From contig CACRXP010000312.1 in NCBI GenBank assembly GCA_902702965.1, positions 470,931 to 534,930 on the forward strand: a stretch of 64,000 nucleotides of DNA. The letters are read 5' to 3'. Below the pieces are notes generated by a model that saw only the letters and a program-made list of their open reading frames with translations, searched no databases and was not told the origin of the DNA. Positions 53,170-62,739 of this stretch are shown here, one piece after another. Origin of the DNA: Spirometra erinaceieuropaei. Its lineage: Eukaryota; Platyhelminthes; Cestoda; Diphyllobothriidea; Diphyllobothriidae. Position numbers and translations under genes: made by a program. Numbering within the stretch: the first letter of the stretch is position 1; the number at the start of each line of letters is the position of its first letter.

Positions 53170-53324
53170 ATGACTTGTCGGCGGGCAAACATTTGCGTCC
53201 GCACAGTCTCCAGCATTTGCAGTATTTTCTCCGGATTTCTCCTGGGCCCAATCATTTTTGGCTACGAGGGACCAGCTGCGGCGGCAAAGTCGCATATCAT
53301 CTACTGGAACACCTCAAACCCTCT
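53170..53324 (+). CDS. Ephrin-like protein, first coding exon (signal peptide and start of ephrin domain)
   Basis: ATG at 53170 opens 51 codons plus two bases to donor CT|GTGAGT. An upstream in-frame stop at 53080-53082 supports this start. The peptide has a basic N-terminus, a hydrophobic stretch (about residues 13-31, ending FLLGPIIFGY) and an Ala-rich likely cleavage region, followed by SHIIYWNTSNP. The YWN(S/T)(S/T)NP motif opens the receptor-binding domain of ephrins, membrane-bound ligands of Eph receptor tyrosine kinases in cell guidance. The split codon would give Leu, matching NPLF-like family text. Later exons were not found to the end of the window, so the first intron exceeds 10 kb or the exon is orphaned. 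Confidence 0.65.
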
Positions 53325-55866
53325 GTGAGTTTTTATATGGTCATTTAAATTGTTACGAGAACAAAACGTCCGCGCTTTCTGTGCTAGCATGACTAGATTT
53401 ACTGAAGCCTTCCCTGAAGTAAACGCATAAGGAGATTGATATGAGCAAAAATGCATTTTGAGGTACCCAGCACTGAATAATTTTATAAATACGTCCGAAA
53501 TTGATTACAAATATTTGCGTGAATTATTTTGTTAAACGTACTATCGAAGGCGCGGTTTGATAGAGGTCACTTTCCCTGTATGAGTAATACGCAACAAGAC
53601 AGGGATTTTATTCAGTTGTCTCCAAATTCCGTTGCTAATACCGAGACATAGTCGACCTTCATCCTTAAGGACTGAAATGCTTTTGCCAAAGTACGATAAG
53701 TCATCTTTATCCTGCTCGTTTTTTGAACCTAAGCACTCTCACCTATGTACTTCAAAATGTTTTCAAGCTACGGATTGTGAAAGCTCTACAATTTTGGTAG
53801 AAACTTCCGCTTTATCACGTCAAATTGTGATCCTTTAAAAGTACAATAACCCCGATCGGCAAATGGAAACTTGCTGCCTATCGTCAAAACGTCCCAAATG
53901 CATAGCCTAGGTCTTTAACCGCGCCCATAAGTCCAACTATACAACTAGAGATATTAGGCTAACAAAAAGTCGGCAAAATTGCTGATGAAACTCCCAGAAT
54001 GTTCTTCGGAATTATTAACGAAAACAAGTGTAGAATGGTGTAATTGTCTACTGTACTAACAACACAGGTAGAAATTAAAAGCCCGACACGCATGCTTTGC
54101 CGACCTTATGCCGCTGCATCAGGCAGCTGCGTGAGGTTCAGCTCGTTATTTGGTCGCCCATCTTTCCCTGTGCTTTCTGGTATATGAAGTCCAGTTTCAA
54201 CTTGCCTTGTTTGATTTCTAAGGCAATTAATGCGCGGCCGAAATTTGATACGAATATGTCAGCTGGAATCCATCAACTACTGCGGAATAACCGCATAATA
54301 CTCTCAGACCGCCAACAAGCAACCGATAGGTTACAGGTGTGCAATTATTTCTCTATTAACAACACATGTATTAGCTCAAAGCGCATTAATTTCCTCGGAA
54401 ATTGAGCAAGCGAATTTGAAACTGGATTTTATATGCCAGAAAACACACAGGGAAAGCTGGGACACCCGCTGATGAGCCGAATCCAATGCAACTGCGTCAG
54501 GCAGCGTTCGCGCATTAATTTTTCCAGAAATTAAACAAGGCAAATAGTCTGCCTAAAATGCTCCTGTATCACAATTTTTCGGACAAAATTGCAATTTTTT
54601 TACCGAATACAGTAAACGTGAGGATGTCCTTTGAATGGCAATGGGGATACCAAGGTATGGTACTTGGAGACAATTTAGCCGGTCTGCTAATTGGTTGTTT
54701 ATGCGTATATATTATCCCACCTTTCGCAATCTCGAATGGCAATGCCTGTTTACGTGCTACGTGCGCTGAGAACAATTCTTAGGATGCAGATGCTGTTTAG
54801 CAACACCTCTTCAATCCTTATACACTGCGTTTTATAGCTAAACATGGTAGAATAACCGATTGTAAAGAAAGAATCGTGTCCGAAATAACAGTACTTAGAT
54901 ACCAATGAATATTGGGTTTGGCTGGAAGAAAAAGCGCCCATTCAACTAGGTAGGTATTTAAAAATTACTCTGCCCATATCGATGTAAGATTTTTGCACTA
55001 TAAATCAAATGGCCTTCTAATTTCCGCTATTTTAACGTGAAGTCAAGACAGGTAACCTCTCTTTATGAGGATTTATAATTACATAAATATTAAAAATGTG
55101 GCAACTGGAAGCATGCATAAGGCGATACAGGGAGACATGCAAATCGTGTGTTGCGTTATCGCATTTAAAATCTGGCTAACAGTTTAACTTGGGAGCCTTT
55201 AACTCTCGACAGCGGTAACCACATCTACAAACGAAGATCCCTACCACTTAGTGTTGCCGCAATATATCCTATCGCTTACCGATTGCTTGTGCGTTTGTAG
55301 AAGCCAATGAACTGATTTAAGTGTATTCAAGCGAAAACAACAATAATCAGGAAAGGCAATACGTGCCAGGATCAAACAGCGAAACCCTGGTGAAATTCGA
55401 TTCAAGGGACACTTAAGGGTCTACATGCAGACTGCCTGAACGTTCTGCGTGACCACGTTTGTATTTATGGTTTAGGGCCAAAGGCGAATCTCACTTTAAA
55501 AGTAATTTAGGCAACGACAGAGGGAGGGAACGTACTAAACTCTCGGTGGACTGCGGATCGTGTCATGTAGGAATGGTAGTGACTGGTGTTTTACGGGTGA
55601 TGCAGCACGCTGGACGAAATGCAAGAAAACACGGAAAATGTCTGGATTTCTGTCGAAAGACTTATCGTTGTCGCAATTTTATGACTTGTAAATACTCATG
55701 ATACTTTTGTTTCTTCACAAAATTCTCATACTTAATGTTGTACAAATTTCCTAAAGGAACTTCAAAAATGTCTTTATTTTGGCTACTGGAATAATGATTT
55801 GACAATGATACTCAGCAGTGAAAAAAATTATTTTTAAATCATTGTTGATTTCAAAAGGCATTTTAC
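53325..55866 (+). other. Probable first intron of the ephrin-like gene
   Basis: It begins GTGAGTTTTT. I searched for the remaining ephrin domain (cysteines, and a YP..GD..D.ICP-type strand) and saw none. Open frames such as 54558-54782 and 55459-55701 do not resemble it. No repeat family was recognised in this stretch. Confidence 0.4.
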
Positions 55867-55914
55867 TCGTCTCTGATGAAGAGCTAGCTACTGAAAACTA
55901 AAAAGTTTGGATGA
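55867..55914 (+). ncRNA. Hammerhead ribozyme, type I (candidate)
   Basis: All conserved parts are present and in order. Stem I 5' strand TCGTCT (55867-55872), CTGATGA (55873-55879), stem II 55880-55892 (AG/CT and AG/CT pairs around one bulged A, loop CTAG), GAAA (55893-55896). Stem III AACT/AGTT with an AAAA loop (55896-55907), then U at 55908 as cleavage-site residue H17, then the stem I 3' strand GGATGA (55909-55914), which pairs six bases with TCGTCT (two G-U pairs). Hammerheads of this type occur in flatworm SINE-like and Penelope elements. Which element carries this one is unclear. Confidence 0.6.
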
Positions 55915-56889
55915 AGGGACTGATTTATCAAGACCTTTATATAAGGCTATTTACATTAATGTGTGTCCTGGATCAATAACTAATGCATTGGATACGATTA
56001 CTTCGGTAAACGCTGCGCCCGATTTATCTGAACAGTTTTGTGGTCCATGACATAAAATGAAATTGCATCTCGGAAGCCGCACAATTTAATTTTTAGCCAG
56101 GAATAAAACAATTATTATGCAAGAACACAGGAACACCTTTAAGCGCCTCTCAATAATTTATTCGGGTAGAACCTGAATGTTACGTACAGGCGCAGTTCAC
56201 TGACAAACGTATTTATCTTAAATTATCTACAAGGAACTAAAGAATATAAAATAAATAAAAAGTATTCCATAGAAAAAGCCGGTCTAAATGCATGCTCTGT
56301 TTCACATTAGCAAGCGTTTTTTTATTAGCAAACGGTAGACATTTGTAAGTGATAGTTCCTATTTACCTGAGCGTTTTGGGTTCACTAATAACTACACTCC
56401 AGGGTTTCCCACATGCTGTTTTCGACCCTTCCTGGATCAGACAGCCTTGACACAACTTAAAGCTCGAATGTCTTGACTATTTTTTACTCATTCTCAGTAA
56501 ACATTGCGTAGGCGCAGTTTTTTCCGTTACTACGAGGTCGCATACTTTTCTGCGTGAGTTGTTCGAGGCTTCCAGCGAAAATTAATTCGCCTAAAATAAA
56601 TTATCTCTGTCTGAGTAAATAACTCTGCCACTTCACCGACGCAGCTTCGGTCGCCACACTCAAATCGCAAGTCCTTTCTCATGGTGAATAGCCTTAATTC
56701 GCGCTAAGTCGATACGAATTCAGCTGCCAGTTTTGGAAGCTTTCCTATCATGCCTGCAATAGCAGATGTCGTGAAAAAAGGTTTGCTTTAGTCCCTCTAC
56801 CCCCGCCCTCGCCTCCGCCTCTAGTGATTAAATGTAGCCAGACGCTTTTTGGTGCAGCTGACATCGATGCAGACTGTAGCCTGTGTTGA
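55915..56889. other. Unassigned sequence
   Basis: AT-rich; no exon, nuclease or reverse transcriptase motif was recognised downstream of the ribozyme candidate. Confidence 0.3.
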
Positions 56890-57250
56890 TAATGTCTATT
56901 AGGATTTATGCGGACGACTAAACAGGACATGAGAACAAGAATTGCCCGAAACGTGGATGAAATTAGGCTTAGGTTGAGGTTAAGATAAGGATTGGGTTCA
57001 AGGTTAGACTTGAAAGTGACGATAACGTAAGCCAGGATATAGTTTAGGGTTAAGGTAGGGGCATGTGTTAACTGCAGAGTTAAGGATTAGTGTACAGGTA
57101 GAGTCGCGTTTAGGACAACAGTTTATTGTTGGAGTTTGGACACAGGAATGTTTCGTCCATTCCGGAATTATACGTAGATCCATCTTTCTTACCTGGGCGA
57201 GGCGCTCCTATTTCCCTGTCCTGTTTAGGTGTCTACACAAGTCAGTCCTG
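56890..57250. mobile_element. TIR element T3 with telomere-like core
   Basis: The inner inverted repeats are CTAAACAGGACAT (56918-56930) and CTGTCCTGTTTAG (57216-57228). The core 56960-57090 has TTAGGCTTAGGTTGAGGTTA and GTTTAGGGTTAAGG. The right body (GGAGTTTGGACACAGGAATG to CAAGTCAGTCCTGCC) is homologous to T2 in reverse orientation, so T2 and T3 are one family. Confidence 0.6.
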
Positions 57251-57299
57251 CCGTTTATTGTTTTGTTAAGTCATTTTGGCGAACATATGCGGTAACTAC

Positions 57300-57830
57300 T
57301 AATCAGGCCAAACAGTTACATAGTAATTTAAAATATGAGAAGGTTACAGGGTTTGCGCGTGACTCAGGGGGTTTTACCACTCGTCTGTTTCACGTCTTCC
57401 GCACAACGAGGCCGGCGTCTGATGGTTATTGGGACAAGAGGTGATGTTTGTAGATCGGGTACGTTGAGCACGCACCATTGCCATTAGGAGGTTAGAGCGG
57501 CGTACGATAACCATCAGGGGTCGCCGTTGGCCACAGAAGACAGAGTGCCTGTGTAAACGTCTTCTGACAACATCGCACTTGATTCGCTAACCGTATAGCC
57601 AATGACTCTACTGTAGCTATCACCCGTTCGCGTAGGTCCCTGGAGAAACTTGCTGGTGTCCGATAAGCAGTAAGATACGAAACTTTAGCGTTAAAACTAA
57701 CGCAGTGTCGATACAGGAGAAAATGCGAGTTCCGCGAGGCAAATGAGAAGAAGAAGTGGTCGCTGGAACAAGAAGTGAACGTGCCATACAATTCAAAATT
57801 ACAACACATAAGGGTAGTGGTGGCACAATG
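57300..57830 (-). mobile_element. Penelope-like element, 3' fragment
   Basis: The minus frame 57809-57492 contains VSYLTAYRTPASFSRDLRER and VESLAIRLANQVRCCQKTFT, the C-terminal tail after the GIY-YIG core. It closely resembles the copy at 44.3 kb and the end of the copy at 17 kb. The 3' UTR reaches GGCCTGATTAGTAGTTACCG near 57305. The nuclease core is absent. Confidence 0.65.
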
Positions 57831-58700
57831 TTTGGAGAATGCGAATGTCCTGCCGTGGCGTGCCTGCCGATTCTAAGGGTGCTCGCATCTATCTAAGATT
57901 GTTGCGCGTTGTGCCGTAATTGTTTGACCGCTCGCACGTTATTTTTTATCGGTTGCCGTTTGTGATGCCCGTTGCGGGTGTGAGTTCGAGACGTCAGGAA
58001 AGTGAAATTACTGTTTAAATGACCCTGTTGTCGTCTTCTCAAACAATACATTGCGGCCACAGCTCAATCTGCTGGACAAGACGTGGTCGTAATATCTGAA
58101 ACAGAAGGCGGGACTGTGATCTTGAGGAGAAACATCAAGCGAATTAGGTTTTATTTCGGACATGTATGAAATCCACTCCTCTCCACACGCACGTCTACCT
58201 AAAAATTTCAGATTTTTACCAAACATTCCAGTAACCTTCCACAGTCCAGCGACCCAGCAGAAGTAGTCACTGGATTAAGTCAGACAGAAATCCCGTTCAA
58301 CACGTCAACTTAATTTGCTTAGAAAGCTGGTGCCAATTTTGTTTTACAATTGCAAAAATTCCCCTGGAGGAATTCAGAAGAGCATTTGGCGAGCATACGA
58401 GTGCTTCCGACAAGTTCTCATCGGGCCAGCACAGTTATATGGGGACGAGATGCAAAATGAAGCGTGTGAATGATAAGAGCAGTTGATTAGAGTCCGTCTA
58501 TTTATACCAGCGGGGTGTGTGAATGAGGGAGAAAGGGAGAGGGAGCAGTAAGCGGCAGTGTCACATGGCGACGGGGAGGACGGGGGCACGGATCGATGCG
58601 TGCAGTTAATCGATATTAGGCCACGGTGGACACGGAGAGTGCTAGTGGTCTTTCCGCGTGCTCAGAACCGGCCTCCATAGCCTGATGATAGTGACGGTGG
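57831..58700. other. Unassigned sequence
   Basis: No supported gene. The purine-rich tract GAGGGAGAAAGGGAGAGGGA at 58522 is the only notable composition feature. Confidence 0.3.
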
Positions 58701-58843
58701 GATTTTATTTCATAGCCGTACCCGCAGTAAAGAACCCCCAGCCTAACCCCAAACCTAACCGCCAACCCCAACCCTTAACCCTAACTCCTAACCCATAGCC
58801 CCTAATCCCTTACCCCTAACAGGTACGGTTACGAAATAAGATC
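58701..58843. mobile_element. TIR element T4 with telomere-like core
   Basis: This 143-bp unit has 23-bp inverted ends, GATTTTATTTCATAGCCGTACCC (58701-58723) and its near-complement starting AGGTACGGTTACGAAATAAG (58821-58843). The interior is almost entirely CCCTAA-like (CCTAACCCCAAACCTAACCG, CCCTTAACCCTAACTCCTAA). Its TIRs differ from those of T1 and T2/T3. Confidence 0.7.
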
Positions 58844-58849
58844 TGGCCT

Positions 58850-59500
58850 TAATGGCTTCTGCTGGTACAAGCAAGCGCTGACCCAGTTGTTTGGGGTAGC
58901 GAGGTGGGACCGCGTAAACCACACGAAGGCGTCGTTGGAGTTCACACGATGTCCAGAATCAACCATGTGTGCGAGGATGACGCTGTTTATGCTCTTAGCT
59001 TCACCTTTTCACAGCCATGTATGGTATGTGTTCTCGTATTCTTGTGAATAGGCACCGACTCCTACAACCAATAGAACCCGCTCCATAGGAGCAAGTAAAG
59101 GAGTAAATTCGCATAGACGTGGTCTGAATTGGTAGCCCACCCTTACCTTCTCCACGTAAGAGGGGGTTGGTCAAGAACAGTACTTAAACACCTACTGCCG
59201 GGAAGGTTCGTGAAATGGCTTGGTCAAAGCCTGTTCTGAGGAGTAAGCTCCCTGCGACCTCTTGAAAGGGGACTTTGAGGAACAGTGTTTTCTTTTCCGC
59301 CGTCGGTGTGATGAGTTTTGCAGGTCATTCGGTAAGATTCCTTAGAATAAATCTGTCAGAATAGCCATTTCGCGAAGCAGGTACTGGGTTCTTCTAGGTT
59401 CCTCATCAATGCTGTCTGCCGAACAGATTTTTGTAACCCAAACAAAGGACTAGATTGCGTTTCGCCTGAAGGGGTACGAAACGGCGGCAGTTGGTATATT
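58850..59500 (-). mobile_element. Penelope-like element, reverse transcriptase thumb and GIY-YIG fragment
   Basis: Reading minus from about 59500: ICSADSIDEEPRRTQYLLRE is the Penelope thumb region. At 59150-59050 comes MRIYSFTCSYGAGSIGCRSR, then TRIREHIP, a GIY-YIG motif in which the YxG tyrosine has become Ser. Two frames then carry SINSVILAHMVDSGHRVNSN and RVVYAVPPRYPKQLGQRLLV. It is heavily frameshifted. It is related to the 17-kb copy but keeps more of the upstream part. Confidence 0.65.
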
Positions 59501-60070
59501 GAACAGACTAGGCATCTTTTCACTATTTTATCTCGGAATAGGACATTGTTACAGTACTGGCTGAGAATACGAGCCTCCGGTATTATACCACACTTCCCTG
59601 TTTAACTATACATTCACTGAGACTGTCTTTGCGAATTACAATCTGCCGCAAGTACAGGACTAAACGACACCAACTGAGAATGCAAAGTGAAATAATTACC
59701 TGCTTAGAAGCAGTAAATACTGCACAGAACAAGTGCTTACTGAAATTCGAAACACCGGTGCTAGCTATTTCTTTTTGCTGCCTAACAGCTGCGAGTAGTT
59801 CAGCCAATTACTGCGTACTTCCAGCGTCCGCATGTGCTTTCTGGTTGAGATTCAAGTTTTTTTAAAGTAATATTCTAACTTGGACTGCTTTCTTGGGGAC
59901 AAACCATTGCAGGCTCCGTCGTATCAACTTTCGCACGGAGACTATAGAAATTGTGTCTCGCGGTATTTACTCCAGATTAAGGCATTAATTTTCAAACAGA
60001 TTAAGAAGCTGAAATGACCAATGCAGTCTTCGCATCACAAGGTGCGCGGGTGGTGCCTTCGATCGGACCT
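59501..60070. other. Unassigned sequence
   Basis: Open frames on both strands (59583-59865) show no motif. Nothing else was recognised. Confidence 0.3.
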
Positions 60071-60328
60071 CATTCTGATTGGTCAGTGTCGCCTGTGGGG
60101 GGGGAACCGCGCGCCTCAATTTTGTTCCCCTGTGGCGCCGTGCGTCTCCGTTGCATCGCCTTTTGCAGCAGTTGTTGAGACTGCGAAAGGGGGGAGGAGA
60201 GGGGAAGGGGGACGCGTGTTCGCGTCTCTATCGTAACAATTGTGGGACTGTGGTAGGAGTGATCTGCGTCGCAGAATCTACCATTGGTGACCCTAGCGCC
60301 CGAAGAGGTGGGCTGGTGGAGCAACTTG
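60071..60328 (+). promoter_or_regulatory. GC-rich candidate promoter and 5' UTR with CCAAT box and G-rich tract
   Basis: An inverted CCAAT box in CTGATTGGTCAG (60075-60086) is identical over 12 bases to the one upstream of the ephrin-like exon. It is followed by a GC-rich stretch with CpG clusters and a G-rich run at 60189-60211 that could form a G-quadruplex in RNA. There is no ATG between the CCAAT box and 60329. Confidence 0.4.
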
Positions 60329-60466
60329 ATGAAACGTGTGTGGACGGTTGCTGTTTGTGTTGCGTCTGTTTACGTTCGTTTAAGTGAATTCTTAGCTAGC
60401 AGTAGGACCTCCAGTGGACGCAACAATGACACGTCGATAATGCCACTGATTTCGGGAAATGTCTAG
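60329..60466 (+). CDS. Short ORF with signal-peptide-like start (candidate secreted peptide or first exon)
   Basis: The first ATG after the GC-rich block opens 45 codons. It begins MKRVWTVAVCVASVYV, a typical signal peptide n- and h-region, then a polar Ser/Thr/Asn-rich tail. The stop TAG (60464-60466) is followed directly by GTAAGC, so CTAG|GTAAGC looks like a splice donor. Either the ORF is a complete tiny peptide with an intron in the 3' UTR, or the exon is 5' UTR and the ORF is chance. No family was recognised. Confidence 0.3.
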   Translation: MKRVWTVAVCVASVYVRLSEFLASSRTSSGRNNDTSIMPLISGNV

Positions 60467-60639
60467 GTAAGCATAATGTTTTTCCGGCGTATATTCATTT
60501 TTGCATGTGCTAGAATGGATCTACATTATGTGAACCGTATTCGAAGTATCAAGAAGAGGTTGTCATATGGTGGAAGGGCGCTTAAAGACCAAGTTACGTA
60601 TTTGCCCGTCCCTTTCTGCTTTAAGGGTTAATCTGAAGC

Positions 60640-60870
60640 TGTTGCAGGCAGTCACACGGTGGCTAGTAGCATATGCAGAGACGGGAGAGCGTTAACGACA
60701 TGGAAGGACGGGATGACGATTTCTGACATAGTGAACGTTGTAATCCAGGCCTGGAATTTAAACGTCAAGACGCACAGCGCACTACCATTAAGCCACGAGC
60801 CATCCAGACATGGGGACAGGTATGGATGTCTGACGACGTTTAATTGGCACAATAAAAGAAGAGCGTTCCC
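60640..60870 (-). repeat. SINE family A, copy 5
   Basis: Minus-strand GGCTCGTGGCTTAATGGTAG is the A-box head, matching copy 7. GCAGGCAGTCACACGGTGG and GTAGCATATGCAGAGACGGG at the other end match copies 2, 4 and 7. The B box has decayed. A 222-codon minus frame spanning this and the next copy is not a gene. Confidence 0.5.
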
Positions 60871-60934
60871 TAACCTCATGAATGAGCGTCTACTTCTTCC
60901 GCAGCCAATAGTTCCGATCGCAGAATACAGGACA

Positions 60935-61090
60935 ACATGCCCGTGGCCAAGTGGCCAAGTGTTCGATAATTTAGCACTCAATGCCGAAAGACGTGAGTTC
61001 GAATCAAAGGCCATTTGGATCAGGATTTGTGTATAACAGGCTGATGACAGCCAGTAAACCGAGGGTTGTTTTCGAGGCCTCCCTCGTCCT
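60935..61090 (+). repeat. SINE family A, copy 6
   Basis: Plus strand: ATGCCCGTGGCCAAGTGGCC (A-box region), GTGAGTTCGAATCAAAGG (B box close to GGTTCGAATCC), then ACAGGCTGATGACAGCCAGT, the family body. Confidence 0.6.
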
Positions 61091-61741
61091 TTTGAACACA
61101 CAATCTCTTCTATTTGTATATATGTGTGCATTATTAAGCAGCGCGTGACCCTTATTTCTAGAGATTGGATTATTGATCGATCCCATTCTGCCCGCCGCTG
61201 ACTAGGCTGGTTACGACAACGAACGTTGTGCCACAGAACAAATACCACATGCAATACAAAGAAGGCCCATAACGGTAATAACACGACAGACGTACATAAC
61301 CGTTTTAATGTCATTGCCAAATGGGGTAACCATAGGCCGGATAGAAATATAGCACGTTTTCAACCAAAATGACTGACTGCCACGCGCCTTCTTGAGAGGA
61401 CTTTATATCTTACTTCAGAAGGCACGGCATAGGTCTATGGCGTACAGACTATTGCTAATGACCATAAAGCTTCTGTCTGCGTCTGACGAGCTATAACTTT
61501 AACGAGCCTTATGTTTAATGTATATTAAAAGGAATATTTGAAAAATTTAATAAGTAAATGTTAGACCACGGTTCCCTAGGCCGTCTTTAGACTTGAAACA
61601 ATGTGCGAAAATTAATTAACATTTCAACATGCTGAAAAATCGATATTCATTTGGGGTTTTCTCCGGTGAGCGGCCGCTGTGAGTGTCGTTCGGTATGGAT
61701 TATATATGTATGTAGATCGCATAGGTGAGACAAATGAACCT
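61091..61741. other. Unassigned sequence
   Basis: No supported exon or known element was found. AT-rich stretches at 61500-61620. Confidence 0.3.
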
Positions 61742-62235
61742 TGGGTAGATTTATGCAGGCATGTTTTGGGCTTGTTTGCTTTATTCTGGCAATCATGACC
61801 CTGGACACCACCTGGGACCGGAGAAATAAACGTGCGCGCAGACACACCTGAAGCAGTCGGTCCACCATTACCAGATGGGTCCTAAGCTATTCATCGAACC
61901 GAAGTTCATCAGTGTCTCGTCACCTTACATTCTCTGCCATTCTCTGTCAAGCATACGAAGCTTGTTTGTTTCGAGAAGCCAGTGAACCAGTGTGGGCCCA
62001 TTCCTGAGTGAATAAATACCCGATCTACAGCGACAGGGAATGACAGGTTGCGAGACACGGATGAACATCGGTTCGATGAGGTGCTTTTGACCAATCAGGT
62101 TGACCCCAGTTGCGCACCAGCTGACCCAGGTGTGCGTGTGCGCGCGTTTGTGTTTCGGGTCCCAGCCGGTGGTCAGGGTAATGACTGTTGGGATGATGGC
62201 AAACGAGCCGCCAACAATGCTGTATCAATATACCC
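61742..62235. repeat. Foldback repeat: two diverged arms of about 190-200 bp in inverted orientation
   Basis: The left arm (about 61742-61935) read on the minus strand matches the right arm (about 62030-62235) read on plus. Shared phrases include CGAGACAC.GATGAAC(A/T)TCGGTTCGATGA, CAGGTGTG and GGTCCCAG followed by GGTGGTC or GGTGTCC. The spacer is about 95 bp. The right arm carries TGACCAATCAG (62088-62098), another CCAAT core. No coding capacity was recognised. Confidence 0.6.
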
Positions 62236-62289
62236 CCAGATTCTCTCATCTCCCCTCTGCTATTATATCTTGGCCAATATATATATGTA

Positions 62290-62600
62290 TATCAATCAGG
62301 TGGTACCGACAAAGACAAGGGAAATCGAAATGGCCATTTCTAGCTTATCAGCCGTCATCAGCCAGTCATACCCAACCCCAAGTGTGGCTCACTTGAGATT
62401 CGAACCCGGGATCTTTGGTCATGGAGTTTGACGCACTACCATTGAGCCACGGGCCCGTTGTCCTGTCGGTTGTGATCGGGATTATCAAGTATGACCGTGG
62501 GCGCTCGCCGATCAGGTTACGGAACATGCTCGATCCGTTGTGCCTTGGGATTCATACTAGAACATTCGCAGGCAGTCGCACAGCGACAAGTAGAATTATG
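62290..62600 (-). repeat. SINE family A, copy 7 (best preserved)
   Basis: Minus strand: GGGCCCGTGGCTCAATGGTA (A box) and CCCGGGTTCGAATCTCAAGT (near-consensus B box). GGTATGACTGGCTGATGACG follows, then GGCTGATAAGCTAGAAATGG, and the tail GTCTTTGTCGGTACCACC ends near an (AT)n tract at 62275-62290. The pre-head block extends to about 62600. Both Pol III boxes look usable. Confidence 0.7.
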
Positions 62601-62739
62601 GAAATCAGGTGGTAGAGAAAAAGACAAGGGTTCTAGTATGAGCTCAAAGGCACAACGGAACGAGCATGTTAAGGAACATTATCGGCGAGCGCCCACTGTC
62701 AAAATATATATATATATATATTTTAAATAGCTGAGGCAG

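Noticed and set aside
60652..61320. 222-codon open frame on the minus strand
   Set aside because: It spans two opposite-strand SINE A copies and the sequence between, has no domain motif, and is explained by chance openness across repeats.
62400..62460. Possible tRNA gene on the minus strand
   Set aside because: It is the head of SINE family A, with the family body directly attached and other copies in the window.
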